From: Baylisascaris procyonis
Taxonomy: Eukaryota; Nematoda; Chromadorea; Rhabditida; Ascarididae
Length of the DNA stretch: 64,000 nt
Assembly: GCA_037389465.1 (NCBI GenBank)
Contig: JAZARR010000185.1
Span: 1,798,001 to 1,862,000 of the forward strand
Direction: 5' to 3'
Shown: piece after piece, positions 1 to 15,190 of the stretch
How the letters are laid out: every line of letters starts with the position of its first letter
Numbering within the stretch: position 1 is the first letter of the stretch
Translations under genes and position numbers: made by a program
Notes under the pieces: generated by a model
The model's database searches: none
What the model was told of the DNA's origin: nothing
Seen by the model: only the letters and a program-made list of their open reading frames with translations

Positions 1-648
1 TGAATTAACTTTTATTTCCAAATATTGTTTTTTATCAGCATCTCTTTCCAGCAAATGCTGTATTCCACTTAAATAAAACAAAAAAAAGTCGCTTTGCAAC
101 ATGAAAATCTCGCAATTATGCGCAATTTCTTTCATATGAAATCGTTTACAATGTTCTTTCATGTGTGTATTTTATTTCCTTGCGCAATTGCTATTTGCAA
201 TGTGTTGAAATTTTTTCTGCAATGCTATATTTTAAGAATATTTTGATTGAATTTTAATTGGTTTTTTTCTTCGTTTTCTTTTGCAAATTTCCATCGAATC
301 AAATTTAATTTGCATATATTGGCTGAATTGTGTTTTTGAGCAAATTTATTTCAAAGAAAATGAATAGAAAAAAGGCGAAAACAATAAATCGACATTTACG
401 ATTGGGTAAAACTCAGTAATGAAAACCGTTTTACCGCTGTTGGATGTTGTATTATAAAATTTCAACGTGTTATAAAAACTCGATAACTGCGTAAATTTTA
501 GTTGCTAAAGTGCAAAAAATTTTTTATCATTTACATCGATGATTTCAGAATTTCTATTCGCCGTTTTTTTTTTTTTAATTTAGCAATAGTATTCTATAGG
601 AGCATCATTTGTGCGCTTAACTGTTTCATTCCGTTAGTCATGAAATTG

Positions 649-670
649 TTGAGGTGAGATCTCACCTCAA
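649..670. repeat. 22-bp perfect palindrome
   Basis: TTGAGGTGAGA followed directly by its exact reverse complement TCTCACCTCAA, with no spacer. It could be a dimeric protein-binding site or part of a decayed inverted-repeat element. Confidence 0.9.
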
Positions 671-1574
671 AGAAAGAACCTTTCCAATTTCGAGTGTCAT
701 AGCTATTGATCATTCGTTTCATCGCCAGCAAGCGTTTGAAGTTGTGCTGTCGGGAAATTCTTATCGGCAAACTTGCAAAATTATGGCCCGGAAATACGTG
801 CAGAAATTCGTCGCAATTTGATTGAGTAAGAATTGAGTGTTATAACCGGTCGAGCATTCGGAGACTTTGCGTCATTAATATATATGGTGAAAGATTTGCT
901 ATAAGAGATAAAATACACCGTAGGCCCGACAAGGTAAGTGCAAGTAGTCTTGAGATGGAACGAATGATATATCAATAGGTAAATTCGTCTTTCTGTTATG
1001 CTCGAACAATCCTGATGGTCGAGAACACAGCTATCTAATATTATGGCTGCAAATTCTGCGCTTGTTTTCTTGTGGAAATTATAGCATTTCTTATAGTGAA
1101 GGAGATAGCAATAGGAAGAGCAGATCGGTGACCACCATTTCCATTTTCAAGGATTGACAACGATGGGGAACGGCGCAGGTCCTCGTTTTCTCAGTTGTCT
1201 AAGTTGTGAAGCGCCTGAGAAACTTCATAAAACTTGTGATGGCGTTTCCTTTAAAATAATCTATTTTTTTCTTTGTTGAGTATTGAAATTTGCGGGGAAG
1301 CACTGAATTCATCCGGTGGATGTGATGAATGAATCATTCATTATATGTACGTTTAGGATTTATGATTCTAGCAGCTAGCTTAACAAAAACTGCTCTAAAG
1401 GGTGAAGAGTCCCTATCAATCTACTCTTATTGGTCATTCAGGACCTGCCCACGGCTTCGTTTTGAGACTCAACAGGATAAGCCGGCATCTGTGCGGTTGT
1501 TGAGGCTTTATTACAACTTACAACTTAGTCAAGTGAGAGATATAGCGAGGTCGGACGCGGGAGGAACACGTTAG

Positions 1575-1724
1575 AAAGGAGCCGAGGTATCCAAAAGTGC
1601 CACTCATCAATTCGACTCGCTCAAGGACCGCTCCACACGAGCGATCGCCTCACATGGAGAAGCTGGCCGGGATCCACTGGAGACACTTTGCCACGAAGCT
1701 GACGGCAGAATTACGAAACAATAG
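1575..1724 (+). other. GC-richer open segment, possible exon
   Basis: Forty-nine codons between TAG 1572-1574 and TAG 1722-1724 with a balanced composition, including SATHQFDSLKDRSTRAIASH and RDPLETLCHEADGRI. There is no ATG, and an acceptor-like GTTAG sits at the left edge. It stands out in base composition from the AT-rich flanks. No family was recognised. Confidence 0.2.
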
Positions 1725-3763
1725 AAGTGCAAAAGTGTCTCTATGGGCATTTAAAGAGAGTTTACTTTGCTAGTCGTGTTTCTCTACCTCGCATTAAGGC
1801 GATTGATCTCCAATTTTGTGATTGATCCCTTTAATACACAAGTTGTGCAAATCTTCACTCATTACTTAATGGTTAATATGCAAATTTTCGGGAGATTGTT
1901 TCCCAGGCAGGCATTCATTGGTTATATCAATTTTCATCAGCGAAGTTAATCCTTGAAGCTATTCTCTGCAAGAGTATTTATTTGGAGTGGGAAATACTAT
2001 TTCTCTCTATTCTCCCCACTATTGCTAATGACTCATTTTTGAATTACAAAAATATCATCAGCTTCATTTATCATTTCCAAATTTGCATTTATTCTATATA
2101 AATTGTTTAGTTGAAATTTATTATAAATAATGCAGTGAAAGAATTTTAATTTCTATCATTAAATGATTTCAATTCTTTAATTTTTTTAATTTCTCACTTT
2201 CCCAATTTTGCTTTCTTTTCAATTTTCAATATTTTCATTACCTATGATTTCCACTTAGAATAGCCTAGTACATTTGAATTTCCTTATGAAATATAGATAT
2301 CAATCGTTCGTTGAACCTTCTAAACTTGGCGCTAACCTAAAATTGAATTGAGGTCAGAGTTAACTTTATCGATGATTGAGTACTGCTCATTTTATACGAA
2401 TCAGCTATATTTTCGAATCGGACGAAGCGAAAGGATGGAGAGATTGGAGTTAAGAGGGAATAACAAGAAAGGTTGCGCAAAAATTTGTGTTCCCTCGAAG
2501 GATGCTGATCTGCATATGTGGAATGATTCATGATGACACTATGAAGGTAAGGTGCTAACGGAGGTATCTCGGGGTGGTTGTGTACATACACCTCACTGAT
2601 AGAAACCAGTCGTCATGTTTTTATGAGAGAAACAGTGCGAAGGATGCCCTACGCGTATGTCATGTTTCGTAGATCGACGTCCGATTGGAAAGGATGGCTC
2701 GTGGTGGGAGATTCTTATCGTTATGCCATTCGCCATAGCAATTTCTTCACCGATCAAGCGCCATTGAATTCTTTCCGTTATCGCATTCAGAGAAAAGAAA
2801 CGAAAATTGATCCGTAAGCCACAAAACCTCGAATTTAATTATTTGATAGGAAGATGTTCCTGGAGAGTATTGCATGCTATGCAAATTATATTCTGCTTTC
2901 TGATTTTTTTTTTGTATTTCAACGCCGTATTGATGGTAATTCATTGTACTAATTCAATGAACAAAATTTTACAATTAGAAGCATAAGGAGGATAACACTA
3001 CTAACGCTAATGCCATTTAAAGTATTTCAAAAATTTCAACTTCGATTTGTCAAACTTCGATATTCTAGACGATTGAGTCCGTTGAAATCATCGTATTTAA
3101 ATTTCCGCCGTAAAGTTTTCATTGTTTTTAGCTGTATCACATGAAATGAGCAGAGAATCGATCGAGAAGAAATTAAATCAAAGAATGAAACCCTTATATG
3201 GATTTCGTAAAATCAACATATTCAAAATTCTTACTCAGTTCTCATGTAAATCTTCCAAAAATCTTAGCATAAATAAAGTGTTAAGTCACTCTTTTGACTC
3301 CGTCTGCAACCTCAGTGGAAGCACGGAGAGGCTGAGGAGTAGTTGACTCTACAAAGGAGGAAGTGAAGGAAAAGATGGGAGGAACAGTAAGGGAAGAAGG
3401 GGATGGGGATGCAGAAATGGTATTGAGTACGATTTTTTGTTGTGAGAGTCGATCGTAGGAGTCTCGAATTTACTCGGAGTTTAGTTATAACATTGAAAGA
3501 GATTTTGTAAGGTTGCACAACACTTCAAATAATTTGCAGCATTGCATTTTGCAGGAATGACCGACCTTAAGAACCAATCATTGCTTTTGCAAGAACAGAA
3601 TTTGTTAGCAATTTGTCAGACTTCACGTTTTTCAACTTGCTCAACCTGATTGCACCTTGAAATAGTTTCGCTTTTTTAATGTGCAATAAAATCTACCACG
3701 GTTGGCAGTAACCGAAGCAGTAACCGATAATTAAAAAAGAGAAAAAAGCGTATGTTGCATCAT

Positions 3764-3765
<2 letters not shown>

Positions 3766-3835
<70 letters not shown>
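3766..3835. repeat. (TA)n microsatellite
   Basis: About 70 bases of perfect TA dinucleotide in intergenic DNA. Confidence 0.95.
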
Positions 3836-3838
<3 letters not shown>

Positions 3839-6012
3839 AATGGAGTAAAGAGTATGGATAAAAAGACGTCGCCTATAACAGAAGCAAAGGAGGAAGGGAG
3901 TGCGTGGAGGAGGGTATTTGAAGTTATCGTCAGGATGCAACATCCTTTTGGTTGCGTACTTTAGGCGTCGCGCAATCGCGGTGAGATAAAGAAATGTGGC
4001 GGAAGACAACGCTGACAAATGTGCATCTCGTCGCGGTGCTTCCTTTGACCGTTATCTTCACTCTTCCACGCACATATGTCCTCTTTGACGATTATTTTTG
4101 TGCAAAATGTGTGATGATTCGTTGAATCTTAATGTGCAAACGTTTAATCACTCAACTCAACTTTTATGAAAATATATGAGGGTAAATGATGGTGAAAGAT
4201 TACAGAAGCTTTACAGGAAGTTATTTTAGTGACAAATTATGGATGGTTGAGTTGATCATCTTATATTCTGCTTTTATTATTTAAGCTTTATGCCGATGCA
4301 ATCGTTAGCAATGATATCACTGATTTGAGAGGATTGAACTTCTTAGCTCAGCAAGAGTTACTACTGAGTCCTATGTCAACTGCTACGGTTGGAAATCAGT
4401 AACTTTTTTGAACATTGTCCAGTGAACTTCAACAACCTGCATTTGCTTTTTCGACGCTTATCACAAATTTTTAACTTTCGCTTGCCAATTTAGAAAATAC
4501 TTTTGAAGCATCGTTTAATATTACTTCTATGATGTTTTATTTATAGATTTTAAATATTATCCTTAACTTATAAGTAAATATTCATACAAATTATGTGGAG
4601 ATTCCCATTTAAATAACACAGTGCTTGTTTACTTTAATAACAGTACTATACGAATAAAGAGTATACAATGTTAGTGAATAGCGTAATCAAAGAATTTAAT
4701 AAACAATGAAGGCATCATCTATCATACAAAAAATATATCCGAAACAATATTCAAAACAATCAAAAAATAATAATAATCCACGCAAAATTCACGTGAAATA
4801 TTTGATTTGCAAATCATTATCCAGCGTGAATCACATGATCTTCGACGGAGTGTTCTAAACTTTCGGTTCTAATGTAACGGAGAAGACTTGCTTAATTATG
4901 TATAATAATATCGCTGAGGTCGAAATTAGCTAGCTAAAAGGAGTTGTGCGACAAATCAATAGAGATCAATAATATACGAGCAGATCAAAGTAATTATCAA
5001 AAGGAGGATATTGGTGGTGATCTAATCTAGTAAAAACTAATTCTTGTAATAAATGAGGAAATCTTTTTGTTGATTATGATGTCGATTTATATAGATAAAA
5101 AAATTTAACCGTTAAAAAATTGAAAATAACTATTAAAAAATGATTTTTTATTGCAAAAATCGAAATAATCTATCACTTTTTTCTACTTACTCTGCAACTA
5201 TGCCAAATGATCTGTTCAAGTGATGATCACTGATCCACTTCAATCATTGCAACAATTACTGAATAGTAAACATCCAGTCATAGCTTCAAGTGAACGATGA
5301 ACTATAAAGAAAAGCTATAAATGCGATTTAAAAGATAAAAGAAATGAAATATAAAACAATATGAGATCAAATGCTGAAAATATTCATTTTTTTCATTGAG
5401 ATTTCTTTAATGATTTATTATTGCATCTATTAAAGAGGGGAAAAATTTTTTGAGAAAGCTAACAAAACTCCAAATTTATTGGTGAATGAATAGGAAGGAT
5501 AAGGAAGGATTTCAAAATGAATTGATGCGTTTCAAATGAATTTAATCTCTTTAAATGTCTGCCTAAAAATAACTGGGAAGAAAAATCACGGTTCTCTATA
5601 AAATTTCCAAAACGTAAAATTAATTAAATAATGAAATGATATGCGAAATTAGATAAAGCACATCTCGATCGACAAATAAATTAGCATGCGAAATAGCGTG
5701 CGAAATAAGTTGGCAAACAATTTTTGCATTTAAGATTTCATTCAATAGAACAATAAGCTTGATAAATTGCCAACAAATAATACAATATCAACAATAATTT
5801 CCTTATATTTCAACAAAATTCGATCACTCGTACGAATCTTCTATAAAAAATTCACTTTCATTTAATTCCGACTTTGTGAAATAAAGTATGCTTGACCTAA
5901 AGGAAATTCCCATACTTAAGAAGCATCAAAGTGTCTATAAAATTCACTCCGATACTGATGGATCCGATATGCAAGTAGCAACATCAGTGACTGCAGAACT
6001 GAAACTATCGAA

Positions 6013-6055
6013 CAGACAGATAGACAGACAAGCGCAGACACAGACAGACGGGCAG
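6013..6055. repeat. CAGA-type simple repeat
   Basis: Imperfect CAGACAGATAGACAGACA tract. It explains the Gln/Thr/Asp-rich 78-codon plus frame at 5888-6124, which I do not call as a gene. Confidence 0.8.
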
Positions 6056-6731
6056 ATAAACATATGCATGCGTGCACTAAGAAAAAAATTGCAAAAGCAC
6101 ATAAAAATAACTTTTTATTGGTAACAATTTCTCAATGACGATGATGCATTTTTTATAGTGTATAGGCGATAGTTATTGCTTTTCACAAATAATAATCCAC
6201 CATTTAAATTCACATCGCTATTATAAACTTTATTGAGTCAAGTTAAGCTGAAAAGTTTTCAAATTTTCCTTGCTTTTCATAATTTCTATCAAAGAAAACC
6301 ATTAAACTTGCGCTAATATCTGTCCCTCCAATATATTTCTTTTTGACAGTCTACAAACTCGAAATTTGCATAATTAGGAACCAAATAATTATGGGTTCCT
6401 GATAAATTCCTAAATTACTAAAGAAAGCAGCCATAGATCGAAGTCCTTTTTCTCGAAAAAATTTATTACTACTTTTTTACGCTTAGGTTTAGAAATTACC
6501 GCTTATAGAGGATGCTAAGCTGGTGGAAAAATTTTTTATTGAAGTACAAGTAGTCACTTCATATATTCAAAGTGTGGCACAATAGTGGCTGGCATTTTAC
6601 AGGTAAGTGATTATGTGACCAATATCTTTGTACAGCGAATAATTATTTAGAATTCCTAGTTGGAAATTCGAGACAATTTATGCGCATCATTTTCGATAAA
6701 AAATAAATTATCTCATTTACTTTTAAAATCT

Positions 6732-6737
6732 TTTATT
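6732..6737 (-). terminator. candidate polyadenylation signal of rnt-1
   Basis: AATAAA on the minus strand about 165 bases after the rnt-1 stop codon. This is a motif match only; the cleavage site is not visible. Confidence 0.4.
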
Positions 6738-6900
6738 TCGATTCCCTATCTTAAATTGAGCTACTTTCATACTAAAATGATAAGAAATAAACGTCCTTCT
6801 TCGTATCCTTTCGTAAAAAAAAAGAAGAAAGAATTGCCTCTACACGCGATCTCACGTCAAAATTTCCAACATAGTTCTATATGTAGATACAAGAATAAAC

Positions 6901-9607
<2,707 letters not shown>

Positions 9608-10087
9608 TCAATCTGTAAAAGTGACTAGTGGTGAATATGTGAGGACTGTTAGGTTAAGAAACATCAACATTCACTGATATTTTAGAAAATTTTTAAATTT
9701 TCTGATTTTATTACTGAATTCCATAATATAGTTTAACCTAAATCATTACTTACCTTGAAGTATTATTTAAGGGATATATATTTGAAAGAGAGAAATTCTC
9801 ATAAAAGAAAGAAAAAATGTGCTTCATTTACTAGCAAGTAATAGAGACTGCGCGGAAATCTGTAGTTGCGCCAGTTCGTTTATACCTTTTATCATCAACT
9901 ATTGCTGAAGGGTATGCTTATCTTCACGACAAACTAGTAGCCGTGCTCTGAACCAATCTAATAGCTAGGATTCATTAAGCGAATCAATCGGCGAACGAAA
10001 AATGCGGCAATCGAGCAATTTCGAGGAGCCATTTTTTCCTGGGATATTGGCGGTGAGATTGTGAATGATGATGACAGCTGCTATCGA

Positions 10088-10619
10088 TGCGGTTTGGTTT
10101 TACTGATCCTCGTTTGAAAATCAACGCAAACTAGGAAGAGGAAAGAGTGAAAATTTTTATTGCATCTTTGATTAATGATTTAAGAAGAGATAATTCGACT
10201 AAGGGACGGAAATATTCGACAACATGACTTTATTATGCCGTTCTTAATGATAATTAAAGGCAAAAGAAAATCGTCGTTTTTATTTGGCTATTCGGGAAGC
10301 TCGATGTTCCACTTTTCTGGCTTCCGAACTTTCGTACGTTGATTTCCTGTTCAAATCCTGATCCACTCACTTGCCTCATTCCGATTTGTATCTAATGCGC
10401 TCAAAGTGAAAGATTAATAAGCTTCGCCAACAGTTCAGTGTTTTTTTAAGTTATAAGGAACTACTGCAACTAACAAAAAACTGTTCACGAAATTATTTAG
10501 GCCATCGGCATATTGACCGGATGACATATGGTGTGGTGTGCTGTAATCATTCATTTGATATAAAAGGGGGAAAAATTTCAAAAGAGGATGGTGGCAGTTT
10601 TTGAAGTGCATGATCGTAT

Positions 10620-10666
<47 letters not shown>

Positions 10667-11718
10667 AAGCTGTTCTCGTTCAAAAAAATTTTTTTATCTT
10701 TCATATATTCTTTTTGAATGAAAGGCATTCAAGAAGTTGCAGGCATATAAAAAAAGAATAAAAAATCCAATGATACCTCCTGGGAATAGTCCATTTCTGT
10801 AATAAGGAGAGGAGTGGAGAGGGGGTTGGTTGATAAATATTTGAAAGGACTGGACAGAAAGAGACATTTTCTGCTGCAAGATCTTTAATATAGTCAATGG
10901 ATGCAATTTAAATCCTATGAATCTAATGAAATGCGATTTTCATTGAAGATATTGGTGAATTTCGTGTATATAATTCTTATCTTCGAAAATTGCTTAGTAT
11001 ATTATTAGATCACCTGACATCATTTTATGAGATATTTTTAAAAAACAGCTAAAAATTTTTTCAACTTATCGAGAGATGAATAGGGCTCTCAAAAGTTTAG
11101 ACGAATTTATATTGAGAAAATATCATTTCTTGTTATACAATTCGCAAACTGTAAAATGTTCGTGTTTCAGACTCCGGATTTTGAATACCAATTGGTGGAT
11201 TAAGTGAGTAATATGAAGGAACTATATGCATAAAAGAAAATCAAAAATGCAACAATATTTGTAGAGATATCTAGTGACTATTGAATTAATTAGTGGAAGC
11301 TCGTTTTAGGCGTTAGAAAATCTTTGAGATATTCGAAATAAGAACAGAATATAACGGATGGGAATTGAATAAAATAGAAGTAATATGAAGCGTGCAATTC
11401 GCATAATGCATTAATATTGATAATACTATTTCTCTAAACGTTTAAATTATGCAGAAATTCAGAATAGGAAGCAATGGATTCTGCTGTGTTCAGTCTACGA
11501 GCAGCTCTGATCGCTGCAATTTTTTTCAAGATGGCTGAAATAGCTTAAAGGTGGAAAAACGGGGAAAATGGATGAAATGAAAGAGGTGAATGGAAAGAAC
11601 CGCAAAGGGACAATGCAGGGCAACGTGGTGATGAGGCAGTACGGAGAGACACATTATGATTTGTATCTTTGTCGACCACATGCATCAAGTGAGCTGACGT
11701 AGTGCGCCAAAATGTGGT
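10088..11718. promoter_or_regulatory. four Runx-type hexamers upstream of rnt-1
   Basis: TGYGGT matches occur at 10088-10093 (TGCGGT), 10532-10537 (TGTGGT), 11600-11605 (ACCGCA, minus strand) and 11713-11718 (TGTGGT). The last lies in TGTGGTGCCACA, so two outer half-sites face each other. By rough base-composition arithmetic about one match would be expected in this length. Family knowledge: Runx genes often regulate themselves. Whether these sites are bound is inference. Confidence 0.25.
10627..10664. repeat. (TA)n microsatellite
   Basis: About 38 bases of TA dinucleotide preceded by ATACATAC, 1.1 kb upstream of the rnt-1 coding start. Confidence 0.9.
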
Positions 11719-14700
11719 GCCACAACCAGCCACATCTCAACGATCTGCTCCGCCCATAGCCGCAACCTCAGGCCAACATCAACGAACATCTTACACTCTT
11801 CACTTATAAAATGTTCACATCTAAACTTCAACTACAATATGTAACCAACGTAAACAAACTATTGCTAAAGTCCGAGAAGCATAGTGTATTTTCGAAACTT
11901 GGGAATATTCTAGGCTATTTCAACGAAAATGAGTGCTGTATTAGGAGAATTAGTTCATGTCTCGAATTGGAAGTGCGTCATCTAATACAGCAATTACGTA
12001 AAAACATCAGCAACTATTATATGCAATGGCATATTGACACAGGTATGGAGGAAGTGGGAATTTCTTTATGAAAACTTGCCTCTTCACAAATTTTCGTCAA
12101 ATATGTTCTCGATTTTCCCATTTTTTCCCCCAAATTTATATCTGTTCAAAAACATCTCAGCGATATATGCTCTCTCCTCTGCTTGCGATGTTGCCCATTT
12201 TGGAAAATTGCAAACGTTAGAAGCCCGAGAACTTATATATGGGGAAACTAGATATATGGTAAGGCACGTATAAGATTTACTAGCATTCTTGGCAATAGAA
12301 AATTTACTCGATTTCCCTTCACATATCACCCGCTAGTTATTTAAAAGCTTCACATGATGAAATAATTGCGTGAGGGAGGAATAGATGAAAAAAAAAATTT
12401 TCGCCATAATTTTCTAGTATACAACATTTCAACTTTCTATTTCCTTTCAACGAATTGGATGCCGTATGCTTCTATGAACAACATTTTCACTCTTCAATAA
12501 ATCCTAAAATTAGCTATAATCTCTTTAATAATCTCACTACTTTCTTAAGGATTTTTCTTATCTCAATTGTTATTGATAGTATCAGCGAATATGCTTCAAA
12601 TAGCCAAATATACTCGTGATGTTTATATTTTAAAATCTATTCGTTCAATAAACAAAATTCTTCAACTCAATTTTCGAAGAACATTACAAAACTGAATTGT
12701 ACATAAATGAGGGTATATGTTGTAAAACTGGAGTTGCATCAAATATGCAACTATTTCTCCAAAAATTTCATACTATTTTCTTCACAAATATGATAAAATC
12801 TTGAGTGGCATCTGAATGTGTTCAACATGCGCCTACGGTGAATCGATTCACAGACAACTCGTCATCTACCTCAACTTTTTTTTTCAGTGTAACCTTTCTT
12901 CAAGTGAAACGTATATAATTTGTTTTTTTTTTTAGTGAATATAGACTGTTTTAGAACTACGCCTATATGTCAAATAAAATCAAGCATCTCTATGTCATAG
13001 GAAATCAACTAAGATCGAACAATCAAATTTCTTCGGAGTGTAATTTGAACGGCGGGTGTGGAAATGCTTTGATAATTCGAGATGTTTGGATATCCTTCCT
13101 GAAATATGATGGATTTACCCCTCCAATTTGTTTTATAATTTGGATTTATGGATTGAAAAAAGATATAAATTGGATCTGTAATTTAATGTATGCGATTGGG
13201 ATTCGTTTTACCATTGAAATTTCTCAAAAATGGACTATGATAGCATCACTTTCCTATTATTTAGCGCATATTTTTTTGCACATCATTGAATCAATATGAT
13301 GAGAAATAAGAGTGTAAACCATTGTAAAAAGCACGGAGTCCTTCTTTAGCTATTTTATAGCGAAATTGAAGAAAAAAGTTATATATTTCGATGCATTTTT
13401 CTTTCGACTAAATACAATTTTTACATAGCTCTTTTCACGGCAGACAATATAAATGACCGTCTATAAGAAATGATAAAAAGCTGAAAAAAAAGAAATAAGT
13501 CCTATAAAGAGGAATATTTACTTAATAATTGTGCAATGCTTATTTTGAAATAAGTGATCGATAAAACATCAAGACAAGAAATTAATTCAACATATGTCGC
13601 CTGTTATATCTTTTAGGTACAATATGAGCTGATCACGCACTAAAAAAAGAATTCAAAGAATTTTCAAAAGTTTTCAATAGATGTTCTGAAGTTCGCAATG
13701 AGAGTTGTGAGAAAAGAAAAATAATTTTTATAAGCAATGAGATTTGCTTAAAATTGCGCAAGTAAAGAACTTCTAAATAAAAAAAAGAAATGACAAGGTT
13801 TTTCGCTACATTTGTCAATAGGTTTTTTTCATAAAAATAGAAATTTTTAAAAAAGGAATAGAAAGATTTTTTTGAGTAGTTAACATTCATTCGTATATTC
13901 AACTAAGGAAATTTTTAAAAACCGTGAAGAAAATTAGCGATGAAATTGCTTTTTTCTTCTAATAAATCGTTGAATTTTTTTTAAAATTTTTATTCTAATT
14001 TCTTGAATTAAAGAGTATTTGACTTAAAAAATTTTACATTAAGAAGGCGGGAGATTGGTAAACATATATTTTGAATATTTCGTAACTTGTTTAGCGAAGA
14101 ATTAAGCAAAGAACGTTAACCAACCGCTCGTTATATTTTTGAATGATTAATGAAATTTTGTTCATTTGACAAGTGCAAAGTCTATGAAGGAGGAAAAAAA
14201 TTATAGCTGGAATCATGCAAACATTGCTAAGATTATATCGTATGATAACGTAACCGTTTTCAAAAATAATGCAATAGTTTTTAAATTTTCTCAAATTCGA
14301 CGATAGTTATCATAGGTTTTATGAATCCGATTTTCCCCATATCATTGCTATCATCTAAATCAAGCATATTCCACTTAAACAAAGACAATTGCACTCTTAG
14401 TTGAAAATTTGCAGTTTTTTTAAATGTAAGACAATGAAAACACAAATTAATGAAGCAAGAAAACGAGGAAATAAAAATTGTATATGGTAAAAATTAGCTT
14501 TAAAGATATTAATGGAGAGGAAAAATTTAATATCGTCTAGAGCAGAAATATTGTTCTATTAAGTGAAGTTATAACCAAATCAATCATTTGTACTAATAAA
14601 AATTACAAAACCTAAATTAGGCAATCACTAATTCCTAAAAAAAGACGTAGGAAATCATCATAGCATTAAAAAGTCCTCTTGCTTATTGAATGAAATCTAG

Positions 14701-14779
14701 CGGAAGTTACGAGAACTAATAGATCCTCAAAAACCGTTGAAACATCATCTATCTGCGAACAACACTCAATGTAATCTGC

Positions 14780-15190
14780 TCATTACGGATGTGTGTACAG
14801 CCATGGTTGAGTGCTGAGGGATTTCTCTCAACTCATCCCGAGCAGCGTTGACTAAGATTCTTCGTTTTGGGGAACGCTTTTGGCCAGGGATTCTTGCGGG
14901 AAAATATTTCTGTTCTGGGCACCACAAAAGGAGATGAAAAGCACAGTGAAAAGCTTCAAAAAAAGAAAGCGGAAACGAATGCGGGGAAAGTGGGTCCGTG
15001 GTGCGCTTCGTAGATGAAAGCGATTACACAATGTGGCGTTACCTCAGAGCCACTAGCCGACGCTTTTCGCCTCAAAACGTGTTTGCGGTGCTTACCAACC
15101 CCCAGCTGCCTCCTGCCTGACAGCCACCACCCGGCTGGCGATCTCTAACTGGCTGAGCTTACGAAATACAGCAACGGAAAGCTGTCATTT
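14780..15190. other. GC-rich island, possible exon or regulatory element
   Basis: A compact GC-rich block in AT-rich surroundings, containing CCCCCAGCTGCC and CACCCGGCTGGC. On the plus strand a frame is open from 14950 to the TGA at 15118-15120; it has no early ATG and includes SVVRFVDESDYTMWRYLRAT and NVFAVLTNPQLPPA. A 44-codon ATG frame overlaps it. It could be an exon, a non-coding RNA or an enhancer; none is recognised. Confidence 0.3.

Larger units (their letters stand above)
1725..6731. other. intergenic, nothing convincing
   Basis: AT-rich DNA with a (TA)n array at 3.8 kb and a CAGA repeat at 6.0 kb. The plus frames at 2348-2533 and 2578-2817 and several minus frames were read; none shows a motif or good splice sites. 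Confidence 0.6.

Noticed and set aside
3731..4018. YIYIYI-type long frames over TA repeats (also at 10.4, 38.0, 51.0 and 52.2 kb)
   Set aside because: Direct translation of (TA)n; not genes.
5888..6124. 78-codon plus frame with Gln/Asp/Thr runs
   Set aside because: Explained by the CAGA simple repeat; no other coding signal.
12967..13299. 110-codon plus frame
   Set aside because: Rich in Ile, Asn and Lys as expected from AT-rich DNA; no motif and no splice or start context.
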